A stretch of 64,000 nucleotides of DNA, taken from positions 6,849,875-6,913,874 of the forward strand of contig NC_133300.1 of assembly GCF_005239225.2 (NCBI RefSeq), written 5' to 3'. The notes beneath the pieces were generated by a model, which made no database searches, was not told where the DNA came from, and was given only the letters and a program-made list of their open reading frames with translations. Source of the DNA: Populus alba. Its lineage: Eukaryota > Streptophyta > Magnoliopsida > Malpighiales > Salicaceae. This document shows, in pieces, positions 49,701-61,444 of this stretch (position 1 is its first letter; every line of letters starts with the position of its first letter). Both the position numbers and the translations under genes were made by a program.

Positions 49701-50792
49701 AAGAAGGTCTTTTGTGAACATGTATCGAGATCTAGGCTACTACTGGCTCCGTCTGGCCATTTATATTGCTTTATGTTCAGGCTTAGGATCCGTTTTCTAT
49801 GACATAGGCTCTGGTTACAGCTCGATACAGGTAAGTACTGTGTCTTTGTTTGTTTTAGTGAGAGAAATTACTGCCTGTGAAAAAAATTAAGTCATGACTG
49901 TTCTGCTTCATAGGCAAGAGGTTCACTGCTTATGTTCACAGCTTCCTTCTTGACAATCATGGCTATTGGGGGTTTCCCTTCATTTGTGGAGGACATGAAG
50001 GTTAGTTCATAACTACATATCAAGTATTCTGTCCCCGGAAGTAGTAGCATTTAGCAAGTAATTACTTCCATTTCAAGCCAGGTTTTTCAGCGGGAAAGAT
50101 TAAACGGACATTATCGGTCGGCTGCATTTGTCGTCAGCAACACAGTTTCTTCAACACCCTTCTTGCTTGTTATATCTTTGATTCCCGGAGCAATAACTTA
50201 CTACCTTGTTGGCCTCCAACAAGGTTGCGCGCAGTTCATCTACTTTGCCTTGACTCTCCTTGCCTGTATGATGCTGGTGGAAAGCCTAATGCTGATTGTC
50301 GCAAGCATCATGCCAAATTTCCTGATGGGTCTAATAACAGGAGCAGGGATCCAAGGGTTAATGATACTAAGCGGCGGTTTCTTCCGGCTGCCGCGTGATC
50401 TTCCGTTGGTTTTCTGGAGATATCCGTTATACTACATTGCTTTCCATAGATATGCATACCAGGGGCTCTTTAAAAACGAGTTTGAAGGACTGACGTTTCC
50501 TAATGGTCAAGTGCTGCAAGGAGGAGGGCCTGCTTACATCGAAGGTGAAGAAATTTTGAGAATTATATGGCAGGTGGAAATGCGTTACTCGAAGTGGATG
50601 GATCTTGCCATGTTATTTGCAATGGCAGCTTTCTATCGGATCATGTTGTTAATTGTACTTGGAACTGTTGAAAAGTTTAAGCCTATAATTAGAGAAATCA
50701 AGTTTGTTTTTCTTAGTAAAACAAAAAAAAAAGTATTAGTTGATCTATATTCTAAGCCTTTAGATGGAGTTAGATCGATACATGGGGATTGA
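46119..50792 (+). CDS. ABCG (WBC) half-size ABC transporter, 8 exons
   Basis: Exons 46119-46473, 48368-48447, 48670-49134, 49232-49318, 49404-49529, 49639-49830, 49914-50000 and 50082-50792 join in frame to 700 residues, the normal length. The cytosolic ATPase domain comes first: Walker [11 protein letters not shown]-loop TQDD, signature LSSGQKRR, Walker [13 protein letters not shown] and switch His in ASIHQPSS. A six-helix membrane domain follows, with [35 protein letters not shown] and [12 protein letters not shown]. This is the reverse (NBD-TMD) order of ABCG half-transporters, which dimerise in the plasma membrane and export lipids, cutin or wax precursors, volatiles or hormones. Blocks resemble the ABCG11/ABCG1-like clade; the substrate is not deducible. 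The signature departs from LSGGQ at the third residue (Gly to Ser). Intron 1 is long (1.9 kb) and repeat-rich. Confidence 0.92.
46685..46752. repeat. (TA)n microsatellite in intron 1 of the ABCG gene
   Basis: Nearly 70 bases of alternating TA shortly after exon 1. Length is likely to vary between individuals. Confidence 0.95.
46918..47269. repeat. Tandem duplication (about 177 bp x 2) in intron 1 of the ABCG gene
   Basis: Copies at about 46918-47095 and 47096-47269 share CCTTTTGTTTTCATG, CATACTTTAACTAATT-like and AATCCTTGTGTTTGTG blocks in the same order, with small indels in AT runs. Confidence 0.75.
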
Positions 50793-52430
50793 AGAATGAT
50801 TTTATATTTCAAGTAAATGTTTTTTGAGTTTGATCAATTTGTACATATTAGTAATTTTTTTAATTTTAATTTATTTAATTAAAAAAATGGTTGAGTAATT
50901 TTATGTGTATCATTCCATCTGTTCTCCTGAATCTAATTGCTTTTATTTGTCCCAAAATATAAAATCATTCTTTTATATATGCTTCTATCACATAATCTCA
51001 TTGAAAATCTCATGAAATTAACTTAATTTATTACAAAAATAAAAATCAAAGTTTAACAACATATGACAATTTTGTTTTTCAAATTTAAAACCATATTGTG
51101 TTGCGGAGTTGATGATTGTTGATCCTTTGCAACATAGAAATAATATTGGATTAAATTTGTTATTATATTTTAAAAGTATTTAAAAAAAATTGATTTTTTT
51201 CTTTGCTCTAAATTAATATTTTTTTTGTATTTTTCAATCATTTTAATATGCTAATGCTAATTTTTTTTCAAATAAAAATATATATTATTTTAATGTATTT
51301 ATAAATAAAAAACACTTAATTACCATACTCTCAAACTTTTTCTTATAAAAACTAATATCAAGACCCCTGAGGTCTTAATTAAATAGCAAAACAAAGAATA
51401 TTATTTATAGTGTTCAGTGGCCAATAATTAACATTTTACCATTATTTATCCATAAAATTTAATGAAATCTTCAAAACTTTTGAATGAAAGAAAATAAATT
51501 AATAAATCAACTCCAAAACTGAACATAGGATTAAAACATGATTAAAACCTCAACTAGATGTTCATTCAAATTTGTTTGACTGCAGTCTAAAACATAAATT
51601 TAAAAAGATACATTTTCAAACTTCCATTCTTTTCATTTTAATTCTTAAGTTTAAATTATTCTCACTTGGATTCTAAAATCTTTTAGCATCACAATCTAAC
51701 CATTGAGTTCAATTTGTTAATTTATCATATTTGATTGAAGTTTTTTAATTAATAAAGAACTTAATTGTTTATTGATTTAACATAGACAATTGTAATCACT
51801 CTTTCCGAGCTCAATTTCTTAACTTAAGCATGTCTTAAGTTGTATTTTTTTTTTCACCTTGCTGAATTCCCTAAACATAGGAGTTCAACTTTTTATCCCA
51901 ATATTTTTGAAAAAACAAATATTAATTTTTTTTCACATTTTGGCCAAGTTTTAGGCATTTTATAATTTTTTATGATAATAATAATGATCATCATCATCAA
52001 TCAATCATCATATGATTATAGAAGAGTAAAAATAATAATCATCATCATTATCAATCAATCAAATGTATTTGAATTTCAAAAACAAAAAAGAGGGAAAATA
52101 TTTTTGTCTAAAACAAAAAACAAAAGTTTTAGAGAATACTAGAGACTTTTGAAAAATACAAGAAGATTATAGAAGTTTGTGGAATAGATTAACATCTAAG
52201 ATAGTGTTTGACATTATGATCCAACTGTACTTTTGAATTTTTTTTATTTTTTTAGCTCTGAATTATTTTTTTATATTTTTGAATCATTTTGCAACTTTTG
52301 ATTGAATGGTCGAGGATATCATCATGATATTCACACTTATTTGGATTATACTACCTAGTAAATGATGGTTTTATAGGATATGATGGAATCAAGGTAATAC
52401 ATCCAATTTTTAGGAGATGCTCATAAATAT
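50793..52430. other. AT-rich intergenic DNA after the ABCG gene
   Basis: Holds the ABCG 3' UTR, a MITE-like AT-rich piece near 51180-51350 and a (CAT/AAT)-rich low-complexity run near 51990-52060. No gene seen. Confidence 0.45.
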
Positions 52431-52439
52431 TTTTGAGTG

Positions 52440-53190
52440 GTAAAGGTTTGTCAATATTTAACAGTGGCATTTAAGCAACAACTGATAACACAATAAGATC
52501 TGATGGAATAAGATTTTCAATCTTAGAGCCATTCCCTAACTCGGATTCCATCATTACTTTAAAGTTCACAGTTCCTACTTTAATAACTTGTTCAATCATC
52601 TCGTCCTTAACTACTAGGTTAGTAAAGTGCAGGGCTACACTTCCAATCAAAAACTCAAAGTAGGACATCTTAAGCAAGCTAGCCATCTTCTTTTTTAGTA
52701 GTGAAAGACCTATTTGAGTAGCTACACCAAACCACCCGTGAGTGTATTCTTGGACAAATTCTCTATAACCCATTTTCATACCTTGCAGGGTAGATCTGTC
52801 TAGAAAGACTTTCATGTCATAATTATACTACTTAATGAAAGCATTTATGGGGTCTTTTCATTTTTAGATTTTCATGTTGTCCTACTTAAATTGCCTTGAA
52901 AGAACTGCATCAACAATTTTTCATCATGTATTACTTATGCCATCTTGTTGTAATAAGATTTAAGGTGAGTGACAAGAAACTGAGTTCCAATGTACTTTAT
53001 GAACTTGAGCACATGAAACTTTTTTGGTACAGCCACATTCGAAACTACACACATCTCAACGGCTTGAACAAGATCATACAAGTCCACTCCTTCAATAACT
53101 CTTATTCTAGCTTCCAAATCTACTATTTTATCATTACTAATATCCTTAAAGGATTTTGTCTTGTGTGTTTCATTGGTGAATAGATCCACA
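52440..53190 (-). pseudogene. Decayed Ty3/gypsy gag fragment
   Basis: Two open pieces on the minus strand line up with plant gypsy-type gag. The piece 52935-53189 has LEARIRVIEG...AVEMCVVSNV, then VPKKFHVLKFIKYIGT and HLKSYYNKMA. The piece 52471-52815 has DRSTLQGM, then FVQEYTHGWFGVATQIG and FLIGSVALHFTNLV. The bridge between them carries stops and a deletion but still shows DEKLLMQFFQ. No polymerase part follows; it is a gene relic. Confidence 0.75.
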
Positions 53191-54479
53191 ACTACTAAGG
53201 TCGATAAAAATATTGTTTATTGTACAACTATTGTATTACACTAAGGTTCTTAATTTGTCCACCCATCCTTTCTTTAGGTGAAATTGTTATAAAAGTCCTG
53301 GGCTGATTGGATAGGCCTCCACCAGAAAGGTGTTTGAGTGTCTAGGCAAGCAAGGTAATGATGTGGGCCGTTTAGCAAGCTAGTGATGTGGGCATGTTAA
53401 CCTTCAGGGAATCTAGCTCCTCTTGAAACCAGGCATTACGATGAATCATCTTTCATATTTCTTTGTTCAAGTCAGGTGTTATAAACTCTATGGATTTGAG
53501 CTTTTCAGGGATCTATATTCCAACTTATCATATGCTCATATGCATTTAAACTTTAAAGCATGAATACATATATGCTTATTGATGAAAGTGTATGTACACG
53601 TATATTGAATATAGATTAACCTGTTCAAAAGGCTAATCCATGACTTCTTTATGGAGTATGGACGAAATCCATAGTTTGATTAATATGAAAAGATCTTGCC
53701 CAAATTAATTCTCATCTTGGTTAAATCCCGTACATATTAAATATTACAAAACAAATGGTGGGTTTAATCCCCTTTTCATTTAAAAAGACAAAATAGTTTT
53801 TATATGTAGTAATTTCTCGGATTTGGTCATTGGGCAATTCCCCCAACTAATTACATTATCTTAGATTCTTACCCATTTTTAGAAGAAGTAATGGTCTTCA
53901 CCTAAAAATTCTTGTAGTTTTCACAGTTATTGATCTGGTCTACTTTGATGCAAAATAAAATATTAAGAAATCCATATCTTAAGGACAAGTTTTAAGCCAT
54001 TATATGAAGGGTAAGCTTTTAACCTAATCTCAAAAGAGTTTATGATCATCAAGTGACCACCTTTTATGAAAGTAGTATAGGGAGTTTACAAGGAATGATT
54101 AAGGCACAATATAACCACTATTACCAAATAAATGCTCAGCTAATTAGTTTTAGAATTTTGTTCTATGGAATATTATACTGCTAACTCTAAAAAAAAATAA
54201 AGTTTCTATATGTTTCAAAAAAAAGAAGACTACCAAATTTTTTTTAAAAACAATTGTACATAATAAAATCGACACATGCATATATTTCTATATGTTTTTT
54301 TTTTTTTTAATGAATTACTACTTATTGCACCAGCTTATTTAAAGTGCGGTATTGTCTTTTGGTATTCATCAAACCTTACAAGCTACACAAAATGAGGTAT
54401 TAACTTCTTTAAAATTCAAATGCTTGAACTTCTAAATCACTTTTTAATATAATGTATTTAACTTAATGTATAACTACGT
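53191..54479. other. Intergenic DNA, probably transposon-derived
   Basis: The first ~300 bases may continue the 5' part of the gypsy gag on the minus strand, but I cannot align them with confidence. The rest is AT-rich with short poly-T runs. No gene seen. Confidence 0.35.
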
Positions 54480-55080
54480 TGCTTAAACTTTGTATCCAAG
54501 ATAGCATCAACGTGACTTAAAATATCCTTCTTCTTGAATTAGGATGTTAAATACTTTTTTTTTCACAATACCTTTAATATTTTTTAACATAATAAGCACA
54601 TCATCCACAAGTAGATAAATTAGCACATCATACATATATACTCATTTATATACTTCAAATAAATTCCTTTCTTTTTACAATAACGTTCAAAACCATATCA
54701 TAAGATCACTAAATCAAACTTTTCAAATCATTGATTTGGCGTTTGCTTCAATTCATATAAGGATTTTACTAGTTTACACATTTTCTTTTCATTTTTATAT
54801 AGAATAGAACTCTCATGTTGTTCTATGTACACCTCTCCCGCCAAAACTCCATTTACAAAGGCTATTCTTTCTATGTGAGCATACTTATCACTATAATTAT
54901 TCCTTTTGCTTAAGCCTTGTAACTACCAACCTTGTTTTAAAGGTTTATATATATATATATAATCAATTGGTTTTAAACCTTGTATTATTTGATAAAATGA
55001 AATTTATTTCATCGCCTCTAGAAAGCATCCCTTGAAGCCATAATTTAGCTATATGTCATAGGATCTTCCATGTCATGTAA
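54480..55080 (-). pseudogene. Highly decayed copia reverse transcriptase relic
   Basis: In pieces on the minus strand: IAFVNGVLAGEVYIEQ, then KMCKLVKSLYELKQTP, then a damaged YVDD region (YLWMMCLLC in a shifted frame) and HVDAILDTKFK, which echoes the ...GEADVILGIK segment of one copia lineage. Stops and shifts are frequent. It is much older than the two complete copia elements in this window. Confidence 0.7.
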
Positions 55081-55844
55081 TAAGAAAGAATTGTTTTATG
55101 TATTTTTTTAGTGAGTTATTAGTTTTTTATTTTATTTTAAAAAAGAATTGTTTTTTTTAACATAAAAAAATCAAGACTATAGAGAATTATTTAGTATTCT
55201 TAAATTCATTTATGTCATGTATTTCGAAAAACAAAATTCATTAATTACAGCCAACTTTCATCATCTAGAAGATTTTTGCATATAATACTAAGAAGCACTA
55301 AAATACTAGTTTTATATATCTTTAACAAAACAAAAATTAATTATCATTATCATCTTATGTTCATAATTAAAAATTAAATTTCAATTATAAAGTAACATCG
55401 TAAACTAGTTATTTTTTCAATATATATGTAATATCGTGATAATTAATAATTATGTATTAACATATTAAATACTTTTTTATATAAAATAAATCTTAATTAA
55501 AAATTAAAAGTTTAATAATTAGTTTTATTTTTTAATGCATATAAATATTATATGTATTAACAAAAAAGTAAAAATAATAATATTAAAAATACATAGTCGG
55601 CTATTGGTTTGGTATACTCTTTACTCTACTCCACGCTCAACTCAAGTGAAACAATAAGATTAATAAAAATACTCGAATTAATTATCCCTTTCTCCGGTTT
55701 TCAAGTATTTGTTGCGTGAATTAATTTATACAAGTCCAAGTTAAAAACAAAAATCACAATTAAATTATTTAAAGAACTTAAACGTAGACTGGAACTTAAT
55801 TATCCATTATCCTTGGGTATAAACTTCTTTTCTCAAGAGAATAT

Positions 55845-56230
55845 TATTTGAGGTCGAGAAAGATAAATTTATTCTGCAGATAAGTTGGGATGAATGTCCT
55901 CTCAATTTCTATTACAATCATAAAGGAATTATATTGATTTTGGCCAATGAAAAGAACAAACCATAGCTTCTTCGACCACAATTAAAGAATAAATTTATAA
56001 AGCAAGCTTCTGTACTACAATCATATCGACACCCTGTTCTATATTCTGTGTACACACAAATATTAGTTTCTTGTACTACATTTATATTTTAGGTTAATTT
56101 ATAATTTTATTTGAGGTCGAGCAAGATAAAGCTATTCTGTAAATAAGTTGGGATGAATGTCCTCTCAATTACTATTCCAATAAAAAATGAATTATAGTGA
56201 TTTTGGTCAATGAAAAAAACAAAACTCAGT
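55845..56230. repeat. Two copies of a short repeat left of copia element 2; a third copy lies at 62020-62130
   Basis: Segments at about 55845-56040 and 56105-56225 share TTATTTGAGGTCGAG, AAGATAAA, AAGTTGGGATGAATGTCCTC and GATTTTGG-CAATGAAAA. A weaker third copy (TCGAGCAAGATAAAGTTATTCT, GTTGGGATGA) lies at about 62020-62130, right of the copia element. The family is non-coding. Confidence 0.6.
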
Positions 56231-56544
56231 GGGGCGGCCACTCACTGGTACGTGTAAAAATTAATCTTGTCCTTGTCATTCAATTTATTCTCTACTCTAG
56301 TAAAAAAGAAAAATATATCAAAAAATTAATAAATATCAACGAAAAACATCTCATTAATAATTTAAAACAGAAATACTAATGAAATATTTTTACAGGTAAT
56401 TAACGATGTAAATAATGATCAACTATATTTTGTAAGTAATTTTCTATGGAATACATAAAATAAATAAAAAAATTATCGATAAATTCATCATAAATTTAAT
56501 AAATTAGTTATTTTTAATAGAACTGCCAACAATTGCCAACAAAT

Positions 56545-59500
56545 TGTCACCTGAGAAGACTTAATCTTCAGCTATTTACGTTTTCTGTTAGCAATAATCC
56601 CTGAATATCAGGGTGTTGATCTGGTCCTTGGCCATATCCCATGTTCTTTGCTTTTTCTGTTATTTCAGTTAGTTGATTCCTTCTGTATGGCTATATATAA
56701 AGCCACCAATGATGCTTAATAAATGATTCATTCATAACATCAATAAATCGAGTTTATCATTTGGTATCAGAGCACACGGTTATTCTCTTTAGCAGCAGCT
56801 AGAAACCTGTGTCAAGTTGTTTTTTAGCCGTAGCTAAAATGACTAGTGAAGGGAGTTTTGTTCAACCAGCAATCCCTCGGTTTGTTGGGCACTACGATCA
56901 TTGGAGCATATTGATGGAGAATTTTCTCCGCTCCAAAGAATACTGGAATGTAGTTGAAGCTGGAATATCTGCTGCAGCAGATAATGTTGATCTCACAGAT
57001 GAACAAAGGAAGGAGGTGGCAGATCAGAGGTTGAAGGACTTACAAGCCAAAAATTATCTCTTCCAAGCCATAGATCGTTCAATCCTTGAGACGATTTTGG
57101 ATAAAGAGACTTCAAAGGGAATATGGGATTCCATGAAGAAGAAGTTTCACGGCAATGCTAGAGTCAAACGAGCATAATTACAAGCCCTGCGCAAAGACTT
57201 TGAAACTCTTCACATGAAGGAAGGAGAGATTGTTTCTGTTATTTTGCTCGGACCCTTACCATCACAAACAGATTGCGTTTTCATGGAGAGAAACTATCAG
57301 ATGTCACAGTTATTGAAAAAATTATGCGTTCTATGACTTCAAAGTTCAACTACGTGGTGTGTTCCATTGAAAAGTCCAAAGACTTAGACACAATGTCTAT
57401 TGATGAACTGAAAAGTAGCCTATTGGTTCATGCACAACGTATGCAAGGACATATTGTTGAAGAGCAAGCATTACAGATCACTCATGACAACAATTTTGGC
57501 AGACCAAGTCGTGGTAGAAGTTCTTTCAGAGGCAGGGGACGAGGACGTGAACGACAAGGTACTGGCAAATCTCTCGTTGAGTGTTTTTATTGTCATGACT
57601 TTGGACATTTCCAGTATGAATGTCCAAGGAAAGGTAGAAGAAACGAGTCACAAGTAAATTTCACTGAAGCAATTAACGATGAACCACTACTGCTTATGGC
57701 ATATATTGAAATTGAGGAGCCAGAGAAGTTGTGCAGTGAAGATGAGAATTTGTGCAGTGATGCACCAAATACTCTTGAAGATGATGATCATACGATGGAG
57801 ATGTTTTTCATGGCTCCTGATTTTATTGAAGAGAGATTGGACAAGGAGCTATGCAACTACTGTGAAGGACCAGAAATTCCTGCAGATGCAGAAACCGAGC
57901 CCATGATGGAGATGACTAACAATCACACAATGGAGATGCTTCTCATGACTCATGTCGAGAAAGCACTTGATGAAACAACATGGTTTCTAGATTCAGGTTG
58001 CAGCAATCATATGTGCGGGCACAAGGAGTTCTTCTCAGAGATAAATGAGAGCTTTCGTAAGTCTGTAAAGCTAGGAAATAATTCCAGCATTGATGTGGTG
58101 GGAAAAGGCAAGATTCATCTCCAAATCAATCAACTTTCATAGATCATTACAGAGGTATTCTATATTCCTGAGCTGAAAAACAATCTTTTAAGTATTGGTC
58201 AATTACAGGAGAAAGGTCTTGGAATTGTGTTTCGCAACAATACATGCAGGGTGTTTCATCCAGAAAGGGGTCTCATTTTAGAGACAAGAATGTCTCTGAA
58301 CAGAATGTTCATTCTGCTGGCCAAGATTCAAACTCAAAATCAACAGTGTTTTCTCACACCAACACCGGATTTAAATCATCTATGGCACTATCGTTATGGC
58401 CATTTGAGCTTTGGAGGTCTTAAAACTTTGCAGCAGAAACAAATGGTGCATGGATTACCCCAGTTGCAGTATTCAAACTTGTTATGTGAAGATTGCATAT
58501 TGGGAAAACAGCATAGGAGCTCCTTCCCGCGAGCTAGTATGTGGAGAGCAACACATCCACTACAACTCATCCATTCGGATATATGTGGGCCAATTAACCC
58601 TATCTCTAACAGTCATAAGAGATATGTGTTAACATTCATTGATGACTTTAGCCGAAAGCTGTGGGTCTTCTTCTTGGCTGAAAAATCTAATGCTTTTAAA
58701 ATGTTTCAGCATTTTAAAGTGAAGGTTGAAAAGGAGACTGAAGCCACTATCAAAGGCTTGCGAACTGATCGAGGGGGGGAGTTTACATCTACTGACTTTA
58801 TTGAGTTTTGCACAGCTAATGGGATACATCGCCAACTCACAGCAAGTTACACTCCTCAGCAAAACGGAGTGGTCGAAAGAAAAAATCGAACAATCATGAA
58901 TATGGTTCGAAGTCTGCTCACCAGTAGAAGAGTTCCAAAAACCTTTTGGCCTGAAGCTGTCAACTGGGCAGCACACATACTCAATAGAAGTCCCACACTG
59001 GCGATTCGAAATAAAACACCAGAAGAATCATGGAGTGGTATTAAACCTTCTGTCACTCATTTTCGTGTGTTTGGATGCCTTTCTTATGCTCATGTTCCAG
59101 ATAACAAACGCACCAAACTGGACAACAAAAGTGTAAAATATGTTCTGCTTGGAATCAGTGAAGAGTCCAAAGCTTATCGCCTGTATGATCCACTCTCTCA
59201 AAAGGTGATTGTCAACCGTGATGTTGTTTTCAATGAAGAAGAAAGTTGGTCGTGGGATGATACTCATACTGAGACCATACAAGCCTCCCTTGATTGGAAT
59301 GATGCAGACAACAACAATAATATTCAAGATGAAACACTGGATTACAATGCAGGCGAAGCTACTCCTGCTCCTGCTCATGAAGAAGACAATGGATTCTTTG
59401 ATTATGCTGATAATCAAAATGACTTTCATGACGTTGCAGATAATCATGATGCAAGTCATGATGTGGCAGATAATCATGATGCAAGTCATCAAAGAAATTT

Positions 59501-61439
59501 GGAGCATCCAGTAGCTGAAGAACAAACATCTGCTGATTCTGTTTCACGTGGTGGAAATCGTCCTCGTCAACCACCAATATGGATGCGTGATTATGACAGT
59601 GGAGATGTTTATTCTGATGACAATCAAGGTAACTTTGCTTTATTTGTTGATGAAGATCCTTTGTCCTATGAGAATGCAGCTCGAAGTGCAAAATGGAGAG
59701 ATGTCATGGATTCTGAAATTGCAGCAATTCAGAAGAATCATACATGGGATATCACTGATCTTCCTCACGGTGCAAAAACAGTTGGGGTCAAATGAGTATA
59801 CAAGACTAAGCTTAATGAACGTGGAGAAGTTGATAAGTACAAAGCCCGCCTCATCGCCAAATGATATACACAACAATATAAGGTGGATTACATGGAGGTT
59901 TTTGCACCTGTGGCTCGCATAGATGCTATACGGTTAATTCTTGCACTAGCAGCACAGAAGGGGTGATCATTGTTTCAACTCGACGTTAAGTCTGCATTCC
60001 TTTATGGTGAGTTGAATGAGGAGGTGTACATTGAACAACCTCCTGGTTATGTGATAAAAGGAGCAGAAAAGAAGGTGTGTCGCTTGAGGAGAGCTTTGTA
60101 CAGTTTGAAGCAAGCTCCACGGGCATGGTATAGCAGGATTGAATCTTATTTCTTAAAGGAAGGGTTTGAGAAATGTCCGTATGACATACTCTCTTCTTAA
60201 AGAAAACTAAAGAAGGTACTCTCTTAATTGTGTGTCTTTATGTAGATGATCTCATATTTACCGGAAACAATGAGATGATGTTTAATTCATTTAAACAATC
60301 CATGATGAAAGAATTTGATATGATTGATCTTGGTCGAATGAGATATTTTCTGGGCTTAGAGGTATTTCAACGAGCTGATGGAATTTTTATATGTCAAAGA
60401 AAGTATGCCCAGGAGGTGTTGCAACGGTTCAACATGGCTGATTGTAATGGTGTATTTAATCCCATTATTCCAGGATTCAAGCTGGTCAAAGAATCCACCA
60501 GCACAGCAGTTAATAATACTCTATACATGCAGATAATAAGAAGCTTGATGTATCTCACATCTACTAGACCAGATATTATGTTCGTGGTTAATATGCTTAG
60601 CAGACACCTGACTCATCCTACAGAAATTCATCTGCAAGCAGTAAAAAGAGTGCTTAGGTATATCAAAGGCACACTTGCGTATGGAATATTTTATAAGCAT
60701 GAAGGCAATGAAGAACTTCTCGGTTACACCGACAGTGACTATGCAGGAGACTTAGAGGATCGGAAAAGCACTTCAGGTTTTCTATTCCTGTTAAGCTCTG
60801 AAGCTATATCATGGTCCTCAAAGAAACAACCGGTAGTCACTCTTTCCACAACTGAAGCTGAATTCATTGATGTTGCATCATGTGCTTGTCAGGCAGTATG
60901 GTTACGAAGAATGTTAGAAAAATTGAATCAGAACTCCGAGGGAGCAACAATAATGTATTGTGACAATAGCTCTGCCATTAAACTCTAAAAAAATCCTGTC
61001 ATGCACGGTCGAAGCAAACATATTGATGTTCGCTTTCATTTCCTTCGTGATCTAACTTGAGATGGGGTTGTGACGTTGTTGCATTGTTATTATCAAGAAC
61101 AATTGGCCGATATTATGACTAAACCTTTAACACGAGCAGCCTTTGAGAAATTGTGCATGTTGATGGGTGTTTGTCAAAATCCAGGTATAAACTGAAGAAG
61201 ATTCGTCAGTTTAAGGGAGGGAAATGTCACCTGAGAAGACTTAGTCTTCAGCTATTTACGTTTTCTGTTAGCAATAATCCCTGAATATCAGGGTGTTGAT
61301 CTGGTCCTTGGCCATATCCCATGTTCTTTGCTTTTTCTGTTATTTCAGTTAGTTGATTCCTTCTGTATGGCTATATATAAAGCCACCAATGATGCTTAAT
61401 AAATGATTCATTCATAACATCAGTAAATCGAGTTTATAA
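56545..61439 (+). mobile_element. Complete Ty1/copia LTR retrotransposon, element 2
   Basis: LTRs of 215 bp (56545-56759 and 61225-61439) differ at about three positions by my count. A target duplication CAAAT is perfect (56540-56544 and 61440-61444). The primer-binding site TGGTATCAGAGC starts at 56762, and a polypurine tract AAGGGAGGGAAA ends at 61224. The LTR contains a TATA-like TATATATAAAG near its 3' third. The 3' LTR ends AA in place of the usual CA, a terminal change that should impair integration of new copies. Confidence 0.95.
56839..61194 (+). pseudogene. copia gag-pol of element 2, with many stops and shifts
   Basis: Gag begins at ATG 56839. Breaks seen: TAA 57175-57177, a one-base loss near 57240, TAG 58140-58142, TGA 59793-59795, TGA 59862-59864, TGA 59964-59966, a frameshift near 60190, TAA 60986-60988 and TGA 61058-61060. 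Domains remain readable: zinc knuckle CFYCHDFGHFQYEC, protease FLDSGCSNHMC, integrase (HSDICGP, TDRGGEF, NGVVERKNR), RT (LKQAPRAWY, YVDDLIF), RNase H (STTEAEFI, CDNSSAIKL). Between knuckle and protease is an acidic linker with repeated HTMEM motifs, and after integrase there are three tandem DNHDASH-type repeats. No full product is possible. Confidence 0.9.
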
Positions 61440-61444
61440 CAAAT

